Source of the DNA: Cycloclasticus sp.
Lineage (GTDB): Bacteria; Pseudomonadota; Gammaproteobacteria; Methylococcales; Cycloclasticaceae
NCBI GenBank assembly: GCA_002733135.1
Contig: NVUJ01000006.1
Location: 24,280 to 88,279, forward strand
Direction: 5' to 3'
Length of the DNA: 64,000 nucleotides
A program made the translations under genes and the position numbers. Each line of letters begins with the position of its first letter. The first letter of the stretch is position 1. The notes under the pieces were generated by a model. That model was not told the DNA's origin, ran no database searches, and worked only from the letters and a program-made list of their open reading frames with translations. This document shows positions 26,567 to 34,879 of the stretch, one piece after another.

Positions 26567-28798
26567 ATGATTACAAAAATAACTAAAATTAAAAACCTTG
26601 GCTTATTTAATGATTACTCTGCGGATGCGGCTCTCCTAGACTTTAAGAAATTCAACCTTCTTTATGGGTGGAATGGAACAGGTAAAACAACGTTGTCTGA
26701 GTTGTTTACAGCGTTTAATGATGGGGCTCTGAAGGATTATCCCAGCCTTGAATACCAATTTAAAGCTGATGGTCAAACTTATTCTCAAAACACACCGTAT
26801 GACAAAAACATACGTGTATTTAATCAAAAGTATATAGCTGAAAATGTTGATGTCATTTCAGGAAGCGCAAAATCAATTTTTATTCTCGGAAAAGAGAATA
26901 AAGACTTAATCGAAGTTATCAAACAAGATGAAAAAATATTAAATGGAGATCCAGAAAAAGAAGGTGATTTAGGGAAAATAAAAGAATTATTCTCAAAAGA
27001 GCAAGAGTTAAAGACGAAAGAAAAAGAAAAAAACACAAAATTTACAGACGTTGCAAGAATCATCAGCGCCAACACTAGTGGTGTTTCTGCAAGAAATTAT
27101 AATAAAGGAAATGCTGAGAGGGCTTTTAATCAACTAAAGAATACGTCCCTGTTATCTAAAGAGGAAATTCAGCAAAATTCTACAACCTTAAAACAACAAC
27201 AGAAATCCACACTGACTCTAATTAATACCGATATAACCAAAAATATTGAGCAGATTATTTTGGACTCAAGATCTGTTCTAGAAAAAACTGTTGAAACCGT
27301 AATAATTGAGAGACTGAAAGAGCACGCCGATATTTCCCTATGGGTCGAAAATGGCATTAAATTACACAAAGAAAAAGAATCGACTACTTGTGAATTTTGT
27401 AATCAGCCATTACCTGAAAGTAGAATCCCTGACTTGCTATCTTATTTTAATGATGCTGATAAGGCACTTAAAACGGAGATAGACATATTACTTGATAAAA
27501 TTAGACAGCTTTATTCGTCAATAGATAAACTAAGTATTTTAGATAAAGCAAACCTCTATGATGAGTTTCAAATCTCTTATGAAGCAGCGATAAAAGAGGT
27601 AAATCATCATAAAACAGATCTATTATCAAAAGTTGAAGATCTAGGTAAAAAAGTTAAGGACAAAAAACAGCATACGACTGAAAAATTGACACTAACAATT
27701 AGTATTGATGACTCTGTATTTCTTGATGCAATGATTACTGCAAATTCATTTATCACTGCTTGTAATGCAAAAACTAATAGTTTTACTAAAACTAAGGCTG
27801 TCGCAGAGAAAAAATTAGAGAATCATTATTTAAGTGAGATTCATGATGATATAGAAAAGCTTACAAAACTAATTTCCAGTTTAGAAACTGACATTCAACA
27901 TCTCAACAGTGGAAATCCAGATAAAGATGATGAGGTAGGAATTCAGAGTATTCAAGATAGAATTGTGGAAAACAAAACTAAAGTATCTGCCTCTGGCACT
28001 GCATGCGATGAGATCAATAAACAGCTACAAACATTCTTAGGGAGAAACGAACTTTCTTTTGAAGTTGTAGAAGAAGGTTACATAATTAAGCGAAAAGGGA
28101 AGCCTGCCAAAAACTTAAGTGAAGGTGAAAAAACAGCTATTGCCTTTGTGTACTTCACTATTCATTTACAAGATCAGGATTTTGATATTCAAAATGGCAT
28201 TATAGTCATTGATGATCCAATTTCCAGTATGGACTCTAACTCAATATTCCAGGCATTTTCTTTCCTAAAGAATGCGGTGAAAGGTGCTCAACAAATTTTT
28301 ATACTCACCCATAATTTTGATTTTCTGAAACTAATTCTAGGTTGGCTAAAACGAATGCCGAGTAAGTTTTATATGATCAAAAACAGTTATAACGAAAGTA
28401 ATGATAGAGTTGCTCGGATAGAACCACTAGATAAACTTTTAACTAGCTACAATAGTGAATATCAGTATTTATTTAACTTACTGTCTAATTTCAGTTCGGA
28501 CGGTACTATTGCATCCGTCTACCACATCCCTAATATTGCCAGAAAAACACTTGAGTACTTTTTAATGATCATGATTCCTAATAGTGACAAAATGTTTTCT
28601 AAAATGGAGCAATTAGATTTTGATGAAACTAAAAAGACGGCTATTTATAAATTCACAAATGATCAATCACATATAACTGGGGGGGGATTTGATCCATCAC
28701 TAGTACCTGAATGCCAGAATAATGTGAAATATTTGCTAGAAATGATCGAAAAACTATTTCCTGCACACTATAAAATTCTAATGGAATGCAATCAATGA
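26567..28798 (+). CDS. AAA_13 family ATPase related to PrrC/RloC, candidate anticodon nuclease
   Basis: 743 residues. ABC/Rad50-like ATPase head: Walker A GWNGTGKTT at 34-42, signature LSEGEK at 517-522, Walker B IIVIDDPISSMD at 545-556, H-loop THNFDF at 581-586. Between them are long coiled-coil stretches with a Cys275-x2-Cys278 pair (TTCEFCNQPLP), recalling the RloC zinc hook. The C-terminal part has Arg659-x3-Glu663 and His702 (ARKTLEYFL, TNDQSH), laid out like the Arg-Glu-His triad of PrrC/RloC tRNA nucleases. Such nucleases are typically encoded inside hsd loci, as here between hsdR and hsdM. Nuclease activity is inferred; a DNA-sensing ATPase without tRNase activity is the alternative. 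Visibly A+T-rich. Confidence 0.72.
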   Translation: MITKITKIKNLGLFNDYSADAALLDFKKFNLLYGWNGTGKTTLSELFTAFNDGALKDYPSLEYQFKADGQTYSQNTPYDKNIRVFNQKYIAENVDVISGSAKSIFILGKENKDLIEVIKQDEKILNGDPEKEGDLGKIKELFSKEQELKTKEKEKNTKFTDVARIISANTSGVSARNYNKGNAERAFNQLKNTSLLSKEEIQQNSTTLKQQQKSTLTLINTDITKNIEQIILDSRSVLEKTVETVIIERLKEHADISLWVENGIKLHKEKESTTCEFCNQPLPESRIPDLLSYFNDADKALKTEIDILLDKIRQLYSSIDKLSILDKANLYDEFQISYEAAIKEVNHHKTDLLSKVEDLGKKVKDKKQHTTEKLTLTISIDDSVFLDAMITANSFITACNAKTNSFTKTKAVAEKKLENHYLSEIHDDIEKLTKLISSLETDIQHLNSGNPDKDDEVGIQSIQDRIVENKTKVSASGTACDEINKQLQTFLGRNELSFEVVEEGYIIKRKGKPAKNLSEGEKTAIAFVYFTIHLQDQDFDIQNGIIVIDDPISSMDSNSIFQAFSFLKNAVKGAQQIFILTHNFDFLKLILGWLKRMPSKFYMIKNSYNESNDRVARIEPLDKLLTSYNSEYQYLFNLLSNFSSDGTIASVYHIPNIARKTLEYFLMIMIPNSDKMFSKMEQLDFDETKKTAIYKFTNDQSHITGGGFDPSLVPECQNNVKYLLEMIEKLFPAHYKILMECNQ

Positions 28799-28850
28799 TC
28801 AATCACAGCGACATCACAAGAGCAAAACACAAGCCAATGAGCCAAAACTA

Positions 28851-29825
28851 ATGCCCTACAACCCACCCTACACAATAACTCCTAAAATCCTATCACTGGT
28901 TGCACAAATCAGTGAGGCAGTTGCGGGTGCTAATCTGCTTGAAATTCAAAACTCGCCACAGCTTCGTAAGCAAAACCGCGTTAAGACGATTACAGGTACG
29001 TTGGCGATTGAGGGGAATACGCTTAGTTTAGATCAGGTATCGGCGATTATTGAGGGTAAGCCTGTTCGTGGCTCGCAAAGGGAGATTGCTGAGGTGCGAG
29101 GAGCGATTAAAGCTTATGAAGCCTTGACGCAGTATCAGGCGCATAACATGGATGATTTGCTGGATGCCCATCAAAAAATGATGGAAGAGGTTTTGCCTGA
29201 TGCGGGGCGTTTTCGACGCGGTAATGTCGGTATTCATAAAGGCGATAAAGTGGTTCATGTTGCACCACAGGCTGATCGTGTTCAATTTTTAATGAATGAT
29301 TTGCTGAACTGGCTGAAACGTACCGATGATCACCCTTTAATACGTAGTTGCGTTTTTCATTATGAGTTTGAATTTATTCATCCCTTTAGTGATGGTAATG
29401 GCAGAATGGGGCGGCTTTGGCAGACGTTGATTTTAGGCCAATGGCGACCACTGTTTTATTCTTTACCAATTGAAAATAGCATTAAGAATAACCAACAAGC
29501 CTATTATAATGCGCTCGCCAGTGCTGATGATAAAGCGGACAGCACGGTATTTATCGAATTTATGCTGGAGATTATTTTAGATAGCATCAATGCCAGCGAC
29601 CCAGTAGACGACCCAGTAGACGACCCAGTTGAAAAGCTCTTATCTGTAATGGGCGAAGGCTATTTAAGCAGTGCCCAAATCATGGCGAAAGTAGGGTTGT
29701 CGCATAAACCGACATTTAGAAAAAACTACCTGCTTCCTGCCTTAAAACAAGGGCTAATAAAAATGAGCCACCCTGACACACCCAATAGCCCAAAACAAAA
29801 ATACACCAAGGAAAACATTAAATGA
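28851..29825 (+). CDS. Fic family protein (first copy), adenylyltransferase fold
   Basis: Fic-domain enzyme of 324 residues, expected to transfer AMP or another nucleotide group to a target protein. Complete Fic motif HPFSDGNGRMGR at residues 177-188 with catalytic His177. An inhibitory helix motif TLAIEG (Thr50-x3-Glu54-Gly55) lies N-terminal, so this is a self-inhibited class II Fic. The C-terminus is a winged-helix-like region (SSAQIMAKVGLSHKPTFRKNYL), preceded by a DPVDDPVDDPVE stretch coded by 12-bp repeats (29598-29630). Its TGA overlaps the ATG of the hsdM remnant (ATGA), showing the original hsdR-ATPase-fic1-hsdM order. Confidence 0.9.
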   Translation: MPYNPPYTITPKILSLVAQISEAVAGANLLEIQNSPQLRKQNRVKTITGTLAIEGNTLSLDQVSAIIEGKPVRGSQREIAEVRGAIKAYEALTQYQAHNMDDLLDAHQKMMEEVLPDAGRFRRGNVGIHKGDKVVHVAPQADRVQFLMNDLLNWLKRTDDHPLIRSCVFHYEFEFIHPFSDGNGRMGRLWQTLILGQWRPLFYSLPIENSIKNNQQAYYNALASADDKADSTVFIEFMLEIILDSINASDPVDDPVDDPVEKLLSVMGEGYLSSAQIMAKVGLSHKPTFRKNYLLPALKQGLIKMSHPDTPNSPKQKYTKENIK

Positions 29826-29980
29826 GCAACATCAGCGGCATCGTTAAATCAGCACGAAAAATCATGCGTCAAGACATCGGAACGGGCAGTAATGAATTGT
29901 GTGTTCTTCAATTGGAGCGGACGCCGCTTTTAAACATATTCAGTCATAAAAAATTAGCATTTATTCAAAGGAGTATGTGA
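29822..29980 (+). pseudogene. Truncated duplicate of the hsdM 5' end
   Basis: Reads MSNISGIVKSARKIMRQDIG then TGSNELCVLQLERTPLLNIFSHKK and stops after 52 codons. It matches the first 40 or so residues of the full hsdM at 31216 (TGSDELRILQLGWMLFLKIFSDKD) with roughly one base in five changed. Similarity continues a few bases upstream (ACATTAA before both ATGs). It is therefore a direct repeat flanking fic2 and a fossil of an earlier fic1-hsdM junction. Confidence 0.85.
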
Positions 29981-29981
29981 A

Positions 29982-31085
29982 ATGAACCCCTATATTTCCA
30001 ACACTTTACCATTAGAAAATTTAGACTATAAAATGCTATTTGCATATGTAGGTGAAGCTAACGCTGCTCTTGCTCGTTATGATGGATTGTTACAAGGTTT
30101 AGTGAATCCAGCCATATTACTCTCACCTATTACGACACAAGAGGCGGTACTGTCTTCGAAAATTGAAGGTACACAGGCAACATTGGATGAGGTGCTAGAA
30201 CATGATGCTGGCATCCAGATGGATGAGAAAAAAACACAAGATATCCACGAGATTATTAATTACCGCAAGGCACTATCTATTGCTAGCGAAGAGCTTGAAC
30301 GCCGCTCTATGTCATTATCACTTATCAAATCTATTCATGCGGTGTTGCTTGGTAGTGTGCGTGGTAAAGACAAAACGCCGGGGGCTTTTCGCATAAAGCA
30401 AAACTGGATCGGTGCGGCTGGGTGTAAAATTGAAGAAGCGACGTTTGTTCCCGTTTCACCACTAAGCTTGCAAGCTGATTTAGATGCTTGGATAGCTTAT
30501 GTGCAATCTGAAGATATTGATTCCTTGTTACAAATGGCAGTGGTACATGCTCAATTTGAGCTTATTCACCCATTCTTAGATGGTAATGGTCGTATTGGAC
30601 GTTTGTTAATTCCGCTATTTCTTTACCAAAAGAAAAAGTTGGCCTCCCCCATGTTCTATTTAAGTGCTTATTTAGAAGCAAATCGTGATGAATATTATGC
30701 GGCATTAAATGCCATTTCTTCTAAACAAGATTGGAATGGCTGGATTGTTTTCTTTCTTAAAGGAATAGCACTGCAAGCAGATGACAATGCGGTGAAAGTA
30801 AGGGCTATTCAGTCATTATATGATGATATGAAACAGCATATTGTTGATATTACGCATTCACAATATTCGATTAAGATCCTTGATGCGTTATTCACTAGGC
30901 CCATTTTTAAAACCTCCGAATTGGTGAAGCATACAGGCATCCCTAAGCAGACATTAATGCCTTTGATCAGGCAAATTCGTGAGTCCGGCTATTTAACCAT
31001 TGTGAAAGAAGCGAGAGGGAATCAGGCTGCCACCTTGGCATTTCCTGAACTTATTAATATTGCAGAAGGTAAAACCGTATTATAA
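29982..31085 (+). CDS. Fic family protein (second copy) with C-terminal winged helix
   Basis: 367 residues. N-terminal Fic_N domain with inhibitory motif SSKIEG (Ser58-x3-Glu62-Gly63), complete Fic motif HPFLDGNGRIGR at 196-207, and a C-terminal winged-helix DNA-binding region (FKTSELVKHTGIPKQTLMPLIRQI). This is the SoFic-like architecture and is clearly distinct from the first Fic. AAAGGAG lies 10-11 bases before the ATG. It is bracketed by the truncated hsdM start and the full hsdM, so it looks like a cassette inserted in the hsd operon. It may regulate its own promoter through the winged helix; not shown. Confidence 0.9.
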   Translation: MNPYISNTLPLENLDYKMLFAYVGEANAALARYDGLLQGLVNPAILLSPITTQEAVLSSKIEGTQATLDEVLEHDAGIQMDEKKTQDIHEIINYRKALSIASEELERRSMSLSLIKSIHAVLLGSVRGKDKTPGAFRIKQNWIGAAGCKIEEATFVPVSPLSLQADLDAWIAYVQSEDIDSLLQMAVVHAQFELIHPFLDGNGRIGRLLIPLFLYQKKKLASPMFYLSAYLEANRDEYYAALNAISSKQDWNGWIVFFLKGIALQADDNAVKVRAIQSLYDDMKQHIVDITHSQYSIKILDALFTRPIFKTSELVKHTGIPKQTLMPLIRQIRESGYLTIVKEARGNQAATLAFPELINIAEGKTVL

Positions 31086-31183
31086 ATTTGTGTCCGACGA
31101 ATCATACACAAATCCATTTGTGTCCGATATTACTTGTAATTTCGGACACAGTTTGATTTGTGGTCATAATCTCGGACACAAAT
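31086..31183. promoter_or_regulatory. Nested inverted repeats of TTTGTGTCCGA between fic2 and hsdM
   Basis: Two forward copies of ATTTGTGTCCGA (31086-31097 and 31116-31127) and two reverse copies (about 31141-31151 and 31172-31183) form a nested inverted arrangement. The inner pair makes a hairpin at 31119-31150: nine base pairs, a T-T mismatch, five more pairs (ATTAC/GTAAT) and a TT loop. No T run follows. The best guess is an operator or structured leader for hsdM. Confidence 0.6.
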
Positions 31184-31215
31184 ATTTTCAAGCATTAAAA
31201 ACAATGGAACATTAA

Positions 31216-32640
31216 ATGAGCAACATCAGCGGTATCGTAAAATCAGCACGAAAAATAATGCGTCAAGACATTGGAACAGGTAGTGATGAACTGCGTATTC
31301 TGCAATTGGGTTGGATGCTGTTTTTAAAAATATTCAGTGATAAAGACAAAGAGCTTGAGCTGATTCAAGATGATTACACTTCACCGATTCCTGTTGAACT
31401 GCACTGGGATGAGTGGGCAGCAAATGATGAGGGTATGACAGGTGATGAATTACTAAAATTTGTTGATCAAATACTATTCCCAACGCTGGGCAATCTTGAT
31501 CTTTCTACGGGCAATAAACGTGCGGTGCTGGTGCATGAGGTGTTTGCCAATAACTACAATTATATGAAATCGGGCATTCACCTACGCCAAGTGATTAACA
31601 AGCTCAATGAGATTGATTTTAACAACAGCAAAGACAAACATGTTTTTGGGCAGATTTATGAATCGTTTTTAAGCGAACTGCAAAGCGCAGGGACATTAGG
31701 CGAGTTTTATACCCCGCGTGCGATTACTGAATTGTTAGTCGAACTCACCAACCCACAAGCGCATGAAAAGCTATTAGACCCTGCTTGTGGTACTGGCGGC
31801 TATTTAACTGCCGCACTAGAGCATTTAAAAGCCAAAGCCACCACCGTGGCAGAGCGCGAAGCGATACAACATAACGTCACAGGTTGGGAATATAAACCAC
31901 TGCCTTATTTGCTCGGCAACACCAATTTAATTCTGCATGATATTAGCCTGCCTGATATTCGCTATGGGGATTCATTAGAACGCCCCTTATCAGAATATCG
32001 TCAAAAAGACCGCGTGGATATTATCCTCGCCAACCCACCGTTTGGTGGCGTGGTATCCAATAATAACGAAAACAACTTTCCACAAACCTACCGCACTAAA
32101 GAATCAGCTGATTTATTTTTAATCTTAATGATTCACCTGCTTAAAGACGGTGGTAGAGCCGCGATTGTATTGCCCGATGGTTCGCTCACAGGCGATGGCG
32201 TGAAACAACGCATCCGTCAAAAACTATTAGAAGACTGTAACCTACACACCATTATCCGACTGCCTAATTCGGTGTTTCAGCCCTATGCCTCAGTTGCCAC
32301 TAATTTACTGTTTTTCACCAAAGGCGAACCGACCAAAAGTGTTTGGTATTATCAGCATAAACTACCCGAAGGCTACAAAGCCTACTCTAAAACCAAACCC
32401 ATACAGCTCGCTGAATTTGATGGCTTAAAAAAATGGTGGGCGAATAGAGAAGAAAACGAACGAGCATGGCAAGTGGATATAGAAACCATTAAAGCCAATG
32501 GCTATAACCTTGATATTAAAAACCAACATCAGCCCGAAGAAGAACAGCAATATAGCAGTGGGGAATTGCTAGAACTATTGCATCAATCTTTTGCCAAAGG
32601 GGATGAACTGTTGGGGCAGTTGCGGAAGGAATTAGTTTAA
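31216..32640 (+). CDS. hsdM: Type I restriction-modification DNA adenine methyltransferase subunit M
   Basis: N6-adenine methyltransferase subunit that, with HsdS, protects host DNA and forms the core of the restriction complex. 474 residues: N-terminal HsdM helical domain, SAM-binding motif I DPACGTGG at 188-195, and catalytic motif IV NPPF at 273-276. The C-terminal region QQYSSGELLELLHQSFAKGDELL is typical of EcoEI-like HsdM. The stop overlaps the hsdS ATG (TAATG). It is separated from hsdR by three genes, unlike standard hsd operons. Confidence 0.95.
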   Translation: MSNISGIVKSARKIMRQDIGTGSDELRILQLGWMLFLKIFSDKDKELELIQDDYTSPIPVELHWDEWAANDEGMTGDELLKFVDQILFPTLGNLDLSTGNKRAVLVHEVFANNYNYMKSGIHLRQVINKLNEIDFNNSKDKHVFGQIYESFLSELQSAGTLGEFYTPRAITELLVELTNPQAHEKLLDPACGTGGYLTAALEHLKAKATTVAEREAIQHNVTGWEYKPLPYLLGNTNLILHDISLPDIRYGDSLERPLSEYRQKDRVDIILANPPFGGVVSNNNENNFPQTYRTKESADLFLILMIHLLKDGGRAAIVLPDGSLTGDGVKQRIRQKLLEDCNLHTIIRLPNSVFQPYASVATNLLFFTKGEPTKSVWYYQHKLPEGYKAYSKTKPIQLAEFDGLKKWWANREENERAWQVDIETIKANGYNLDIKNQHQPEEEQQYSSGELLELLHQSFAKGDELLGQLRKELV

Positions 32641-34739
32641 TGGGAAGGGGGCGTAAACCTAAGAGTATAAAAAAATTGGATTACAATACAGTTTTCTTTA
32701 ATTCGGTTGGTAGTTATGTCCAAAGGATTAATGATTATTTGTCTCGTCAAATAAAACCAGAACCATTATCAAGTCATATCAGAATAGCTGGTGGATTTGC
32801 GTTTAAAAGTACGGATTACTTAGAAGAAGGCGTTCCTGTTATTAGGATATCTGATTTTAGTGATGAAAAAATTGTTTTAGAAAATGTAAAATTTTACAAA
32901 GAATCTGAATCGTTAAAGAAGTATGAATTGGAATCTGGAGACATTATTATTGCCCTTACTGGAGGTACTATTGCCAAGTTGGGGATCGTTCAAGATGGTC
33001 TTGGGAAATTATATTTAAATCAGCGGGTTGGTAAGTTTGAGGTTTTAAACCCATCTGAATTCGAAAGTGAATATGTATATTGGATTGCAAGAAGTGTTCA
33101 GACGACTATTAAAGACTTGGCCTGGGGCGCTGCGATTCCAAATGTAAGTCCAAAGCAAATAGAAAAAATTAAATTCCCTATTCCAGATAGAAAAGTCCAA
33201 CGTGGGATAGTTATGTTTCTCAATGATTTAAGGAAAAATAACATTGTAGTTGGGAAGTGTTATTTTCATGCTGAAACTGAATCAGAAATTCTTTTTATAC
33301 ATAAAAGGTCATTAGACAGTGCAGGCATCGTTTCAGAATTGAGTCGCCAAAAAACCCTACTAAAAAAACTCCGTCAACAAATATTACAAGAAGCCATCGA
33401 AGGTAAACTCACCGCCGATTGGCGCGAACAAAATTCCCCTCCTGTGGAGGGGTGTCCGCAGGACGGGGTGGTTGAACCTCCTGTGGAGGGGTGTCCGCAG
33501 AGCGGGGTGATAGTCAAATCACGCAACACAAAAAACTACCTTAGCCTTCCCTACAACCCCAAACTAAAACAAAGAGGAAGAGAACTTAGAAAAGCCGGAA
33601 ATCTCTCAGAAGTTTTGTTCTGGAACCAGGTAAAAAGAAAACAGTTTTTGGGATTGGATTTTGATCGGCAAAAAATCATAGGTAATTATATCGTTGATTT
33701 TTATTGTGCCAATGTTCAGACGGTTATTGAAATTGATGGCAGTAGTCATGATGATAAACAGGAGTATGACGCTAAAAGGGATGCTTATTTGGAGGGGTTG
33801 GGGCTAACGGTTATTCATATTTTAGATGCGGATGTTAAAAATAACTTAGAGGGAGTGATATCTTGGTTACATCAGCATGAGGCTTTTGTATTAATAAATT
33901 CCCCTCCCTTGGAGGGGTGCCCGAAGGGTGGGGTGGTATCTTCCCCGAAGGGTGGGGTGGTTGAGCATATAGAAAAGAACCACCCCGACCGCTTTGCGCC
34001 CACCCCTCCAGAGGAGGGGAATTGGGAAAGTGCCAATGAACTACTAGCACGCATACAGGCAGAAAAAGCCCAACTGATTAAAGATAAAAAAATCAAAAAA
34101 CAAAAACCACTGCCACCGATTAGCGAGGAAGAAAAACCGTTTAAATTACCCGATGGGTGGGTTTGGTGTCGGTTGGGGCAAATATCAGATGTGAAAGTTG
34201 GGGCAACTCCAGCAAGAGAGAATCCTGAATATTGGAATGGCACTTTAAATTGGGTATCAAGCGGTGAGGTGGCGAATAATTATATTTTCACTACAAAAGA
34301 AACTCTTACAGAAAAGGGGGTGAATGAATCATCCGCAAAAATAAATCCCAAAGGTAGTGTGCTGGTTGCAATGATTGGACAAGGAAAGACTCGAGGTCAA
34401 ACAGCAATTTTAAATATTGATGCAGCTACAAATCAGAATGTAGCTGCAATTCGACTTCGGAAAGGAATAACATCAGAAATTATTTGGCTTTTCTTTCTGT
34501 CACGTTACGAAGTTACACGAAGTGGAGCATCAGGAGGGAATCAGCCGGCACTAAATGGCCTAAAAATTAAAAATACTATTTTTGCTCTCCCCCCACTCCA
34601 AGAACAAAAAACCATCGTAGCCAAAGTAGAAAAACTACTCACCGTATGCGATCAACTAGAAACCCAAATTACCGACAATCAAACTCACGCCGAGCAACTA
34701 ATGCAAGCGGTGTTAAAAGAGGCCTTTTCGCAGGCGTAA
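32640..34739 (+). CDS. hsdS: Type I specificity subunit HsdS carrying an in-frame DUF559 domain
   Basis: Target-recognition subunit, 699 residues where 400-500 is usual. Target-recognition domain 1 is at about 40-190, with a coiled-coil spacer at 232-262 ending EAIEGKLTADWREQN. An extra block follows at about 265-460. After it the normal HsdS resumes (ESANELLARIQAEKAQLIK, KKQKPLPPISEEEKPF), with domain 2 at about 500-650 and the final coiled coil QEQKTIVAKVEKLL. The extra block holds a complete DUF559 domain (300-412; NPKLKQRGRELRKAGNLSE, VDFYCANVQTVIEIDGSSH) whose Asp353, Glu364 and Asp366 fit a Vsr/PD-(D/E)XK fold. It is bordered by repeat-coded linkers (PPVEGCPQDGVV). No frameshift is seen, so the protein may still work. 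Alternative: a tolerated insertion that alters domain spacing. Confidence 0.93.
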   Translation: MGRGRKPKSIKKLDYNTVFFNSVGSYVQRINDYLSRQIKPEPLSSHIRIAGGFAFKSTDYLEEGVPVIRISDFSDEKIVLENVKFYKESESLKKYELESGDIIIALTGGTIAKLGIVQDGLGKLYLNQRVGKFEVLNPSEFESEYVYWIARSVQTTIKDLAWGAAIPNVSPKQIEKIKFPIPDRKVQRGIVMFLNDLRKNNIVVGKCYFHAETESEILFIHKRSLDSAGIVSELSRQKTLLKKLRQQILQEAIEGKLTADWREQNSPPVEGCPQDGVVEPPVEGCPQSGVIVKSRNTKNYLSLPYNPKLKQRGRELRKAGNLSEVLFWNQVKRKQFLGLDFDRQKIIGNYIVDFYCANVQTVIEIDGSSHDDKQEYDAKRDAYLEGLGLTVIHILDADVKNNLEGVISWLHQHEAFVLINSPPLEGCPKGGVVSSPKGGVVEHIEKNHPDRFAPTPPEEGNWESANELLARIQAEKAQLIKDKKIKKQKPLPPISEEEKPFKLPDGWVWCRLGQISDVKVGATPARENPEYWNGTLNWVSSGEVANNYIFTTKETLTEKGVNESSAKINPKGSVLVAMIGQGKTRGQTAILNIDAATNQNVAAIRLRKGITSEIIWLFFLSRYEVTRSGASGGNQPALNGLKIKNTIFALPPLQEQKTIVAKVEKLLTVCDQLETQITDNQTHAEQLMQAVLKEAFSQA
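33432..34023. mobile_element. DUF559-bearing palindromic element inserted in frame in hsdS
   Basis: The left end (33432-33473) begins AATTCCCCTCC and ends GGGGTGGTT; the right end (33978-34023) is its inverted counterpart, beginning AACCACCCC and ending GGAGGGGAATT. Each end contains its own small palindrome (CCCCTCC..GGAGGGG). Further direct copies lie inside at about 33474-33511 and 33897-33937, with a partial copy at 33940-33962. The interior encodes the DUF559 domain in the hsdS frame. I recall similar G/C-rich palindromes next to DUF559 genes in other genomes; that is memory, not a search. No target duplication is obvious. Confidence 0.72.
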
Positions 34740-34820
34740 GTATTTTGTAGCTGAGTAATAAACTGCTTTTGTTTTAGGGGGAGGTACGATTACAACATTA
34801 CATGGAAAGCAATCAGGCAC

Positions 34821-34847
34821 TAAAAAGCCCGCTACAAAGCAGGCTTT
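34821..34847 (-). terminator. Intrinsic terminator downstream of ssrA
   Basis: On the complement, AAAGCC-x-GC pairs with GC-x-GGCTTT around a TTTGTA loop, followed by TTTTTA. It lies 33 bases beyond the tmRNA 3' end and would end ssrA transcription. Read on the + strand it could weakly end the hsd operon too. Confidence 0.7.
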
Positions 34848-34879
34848 AAAGTCTTTTCGGTTCTAAATGAACCATTTTT

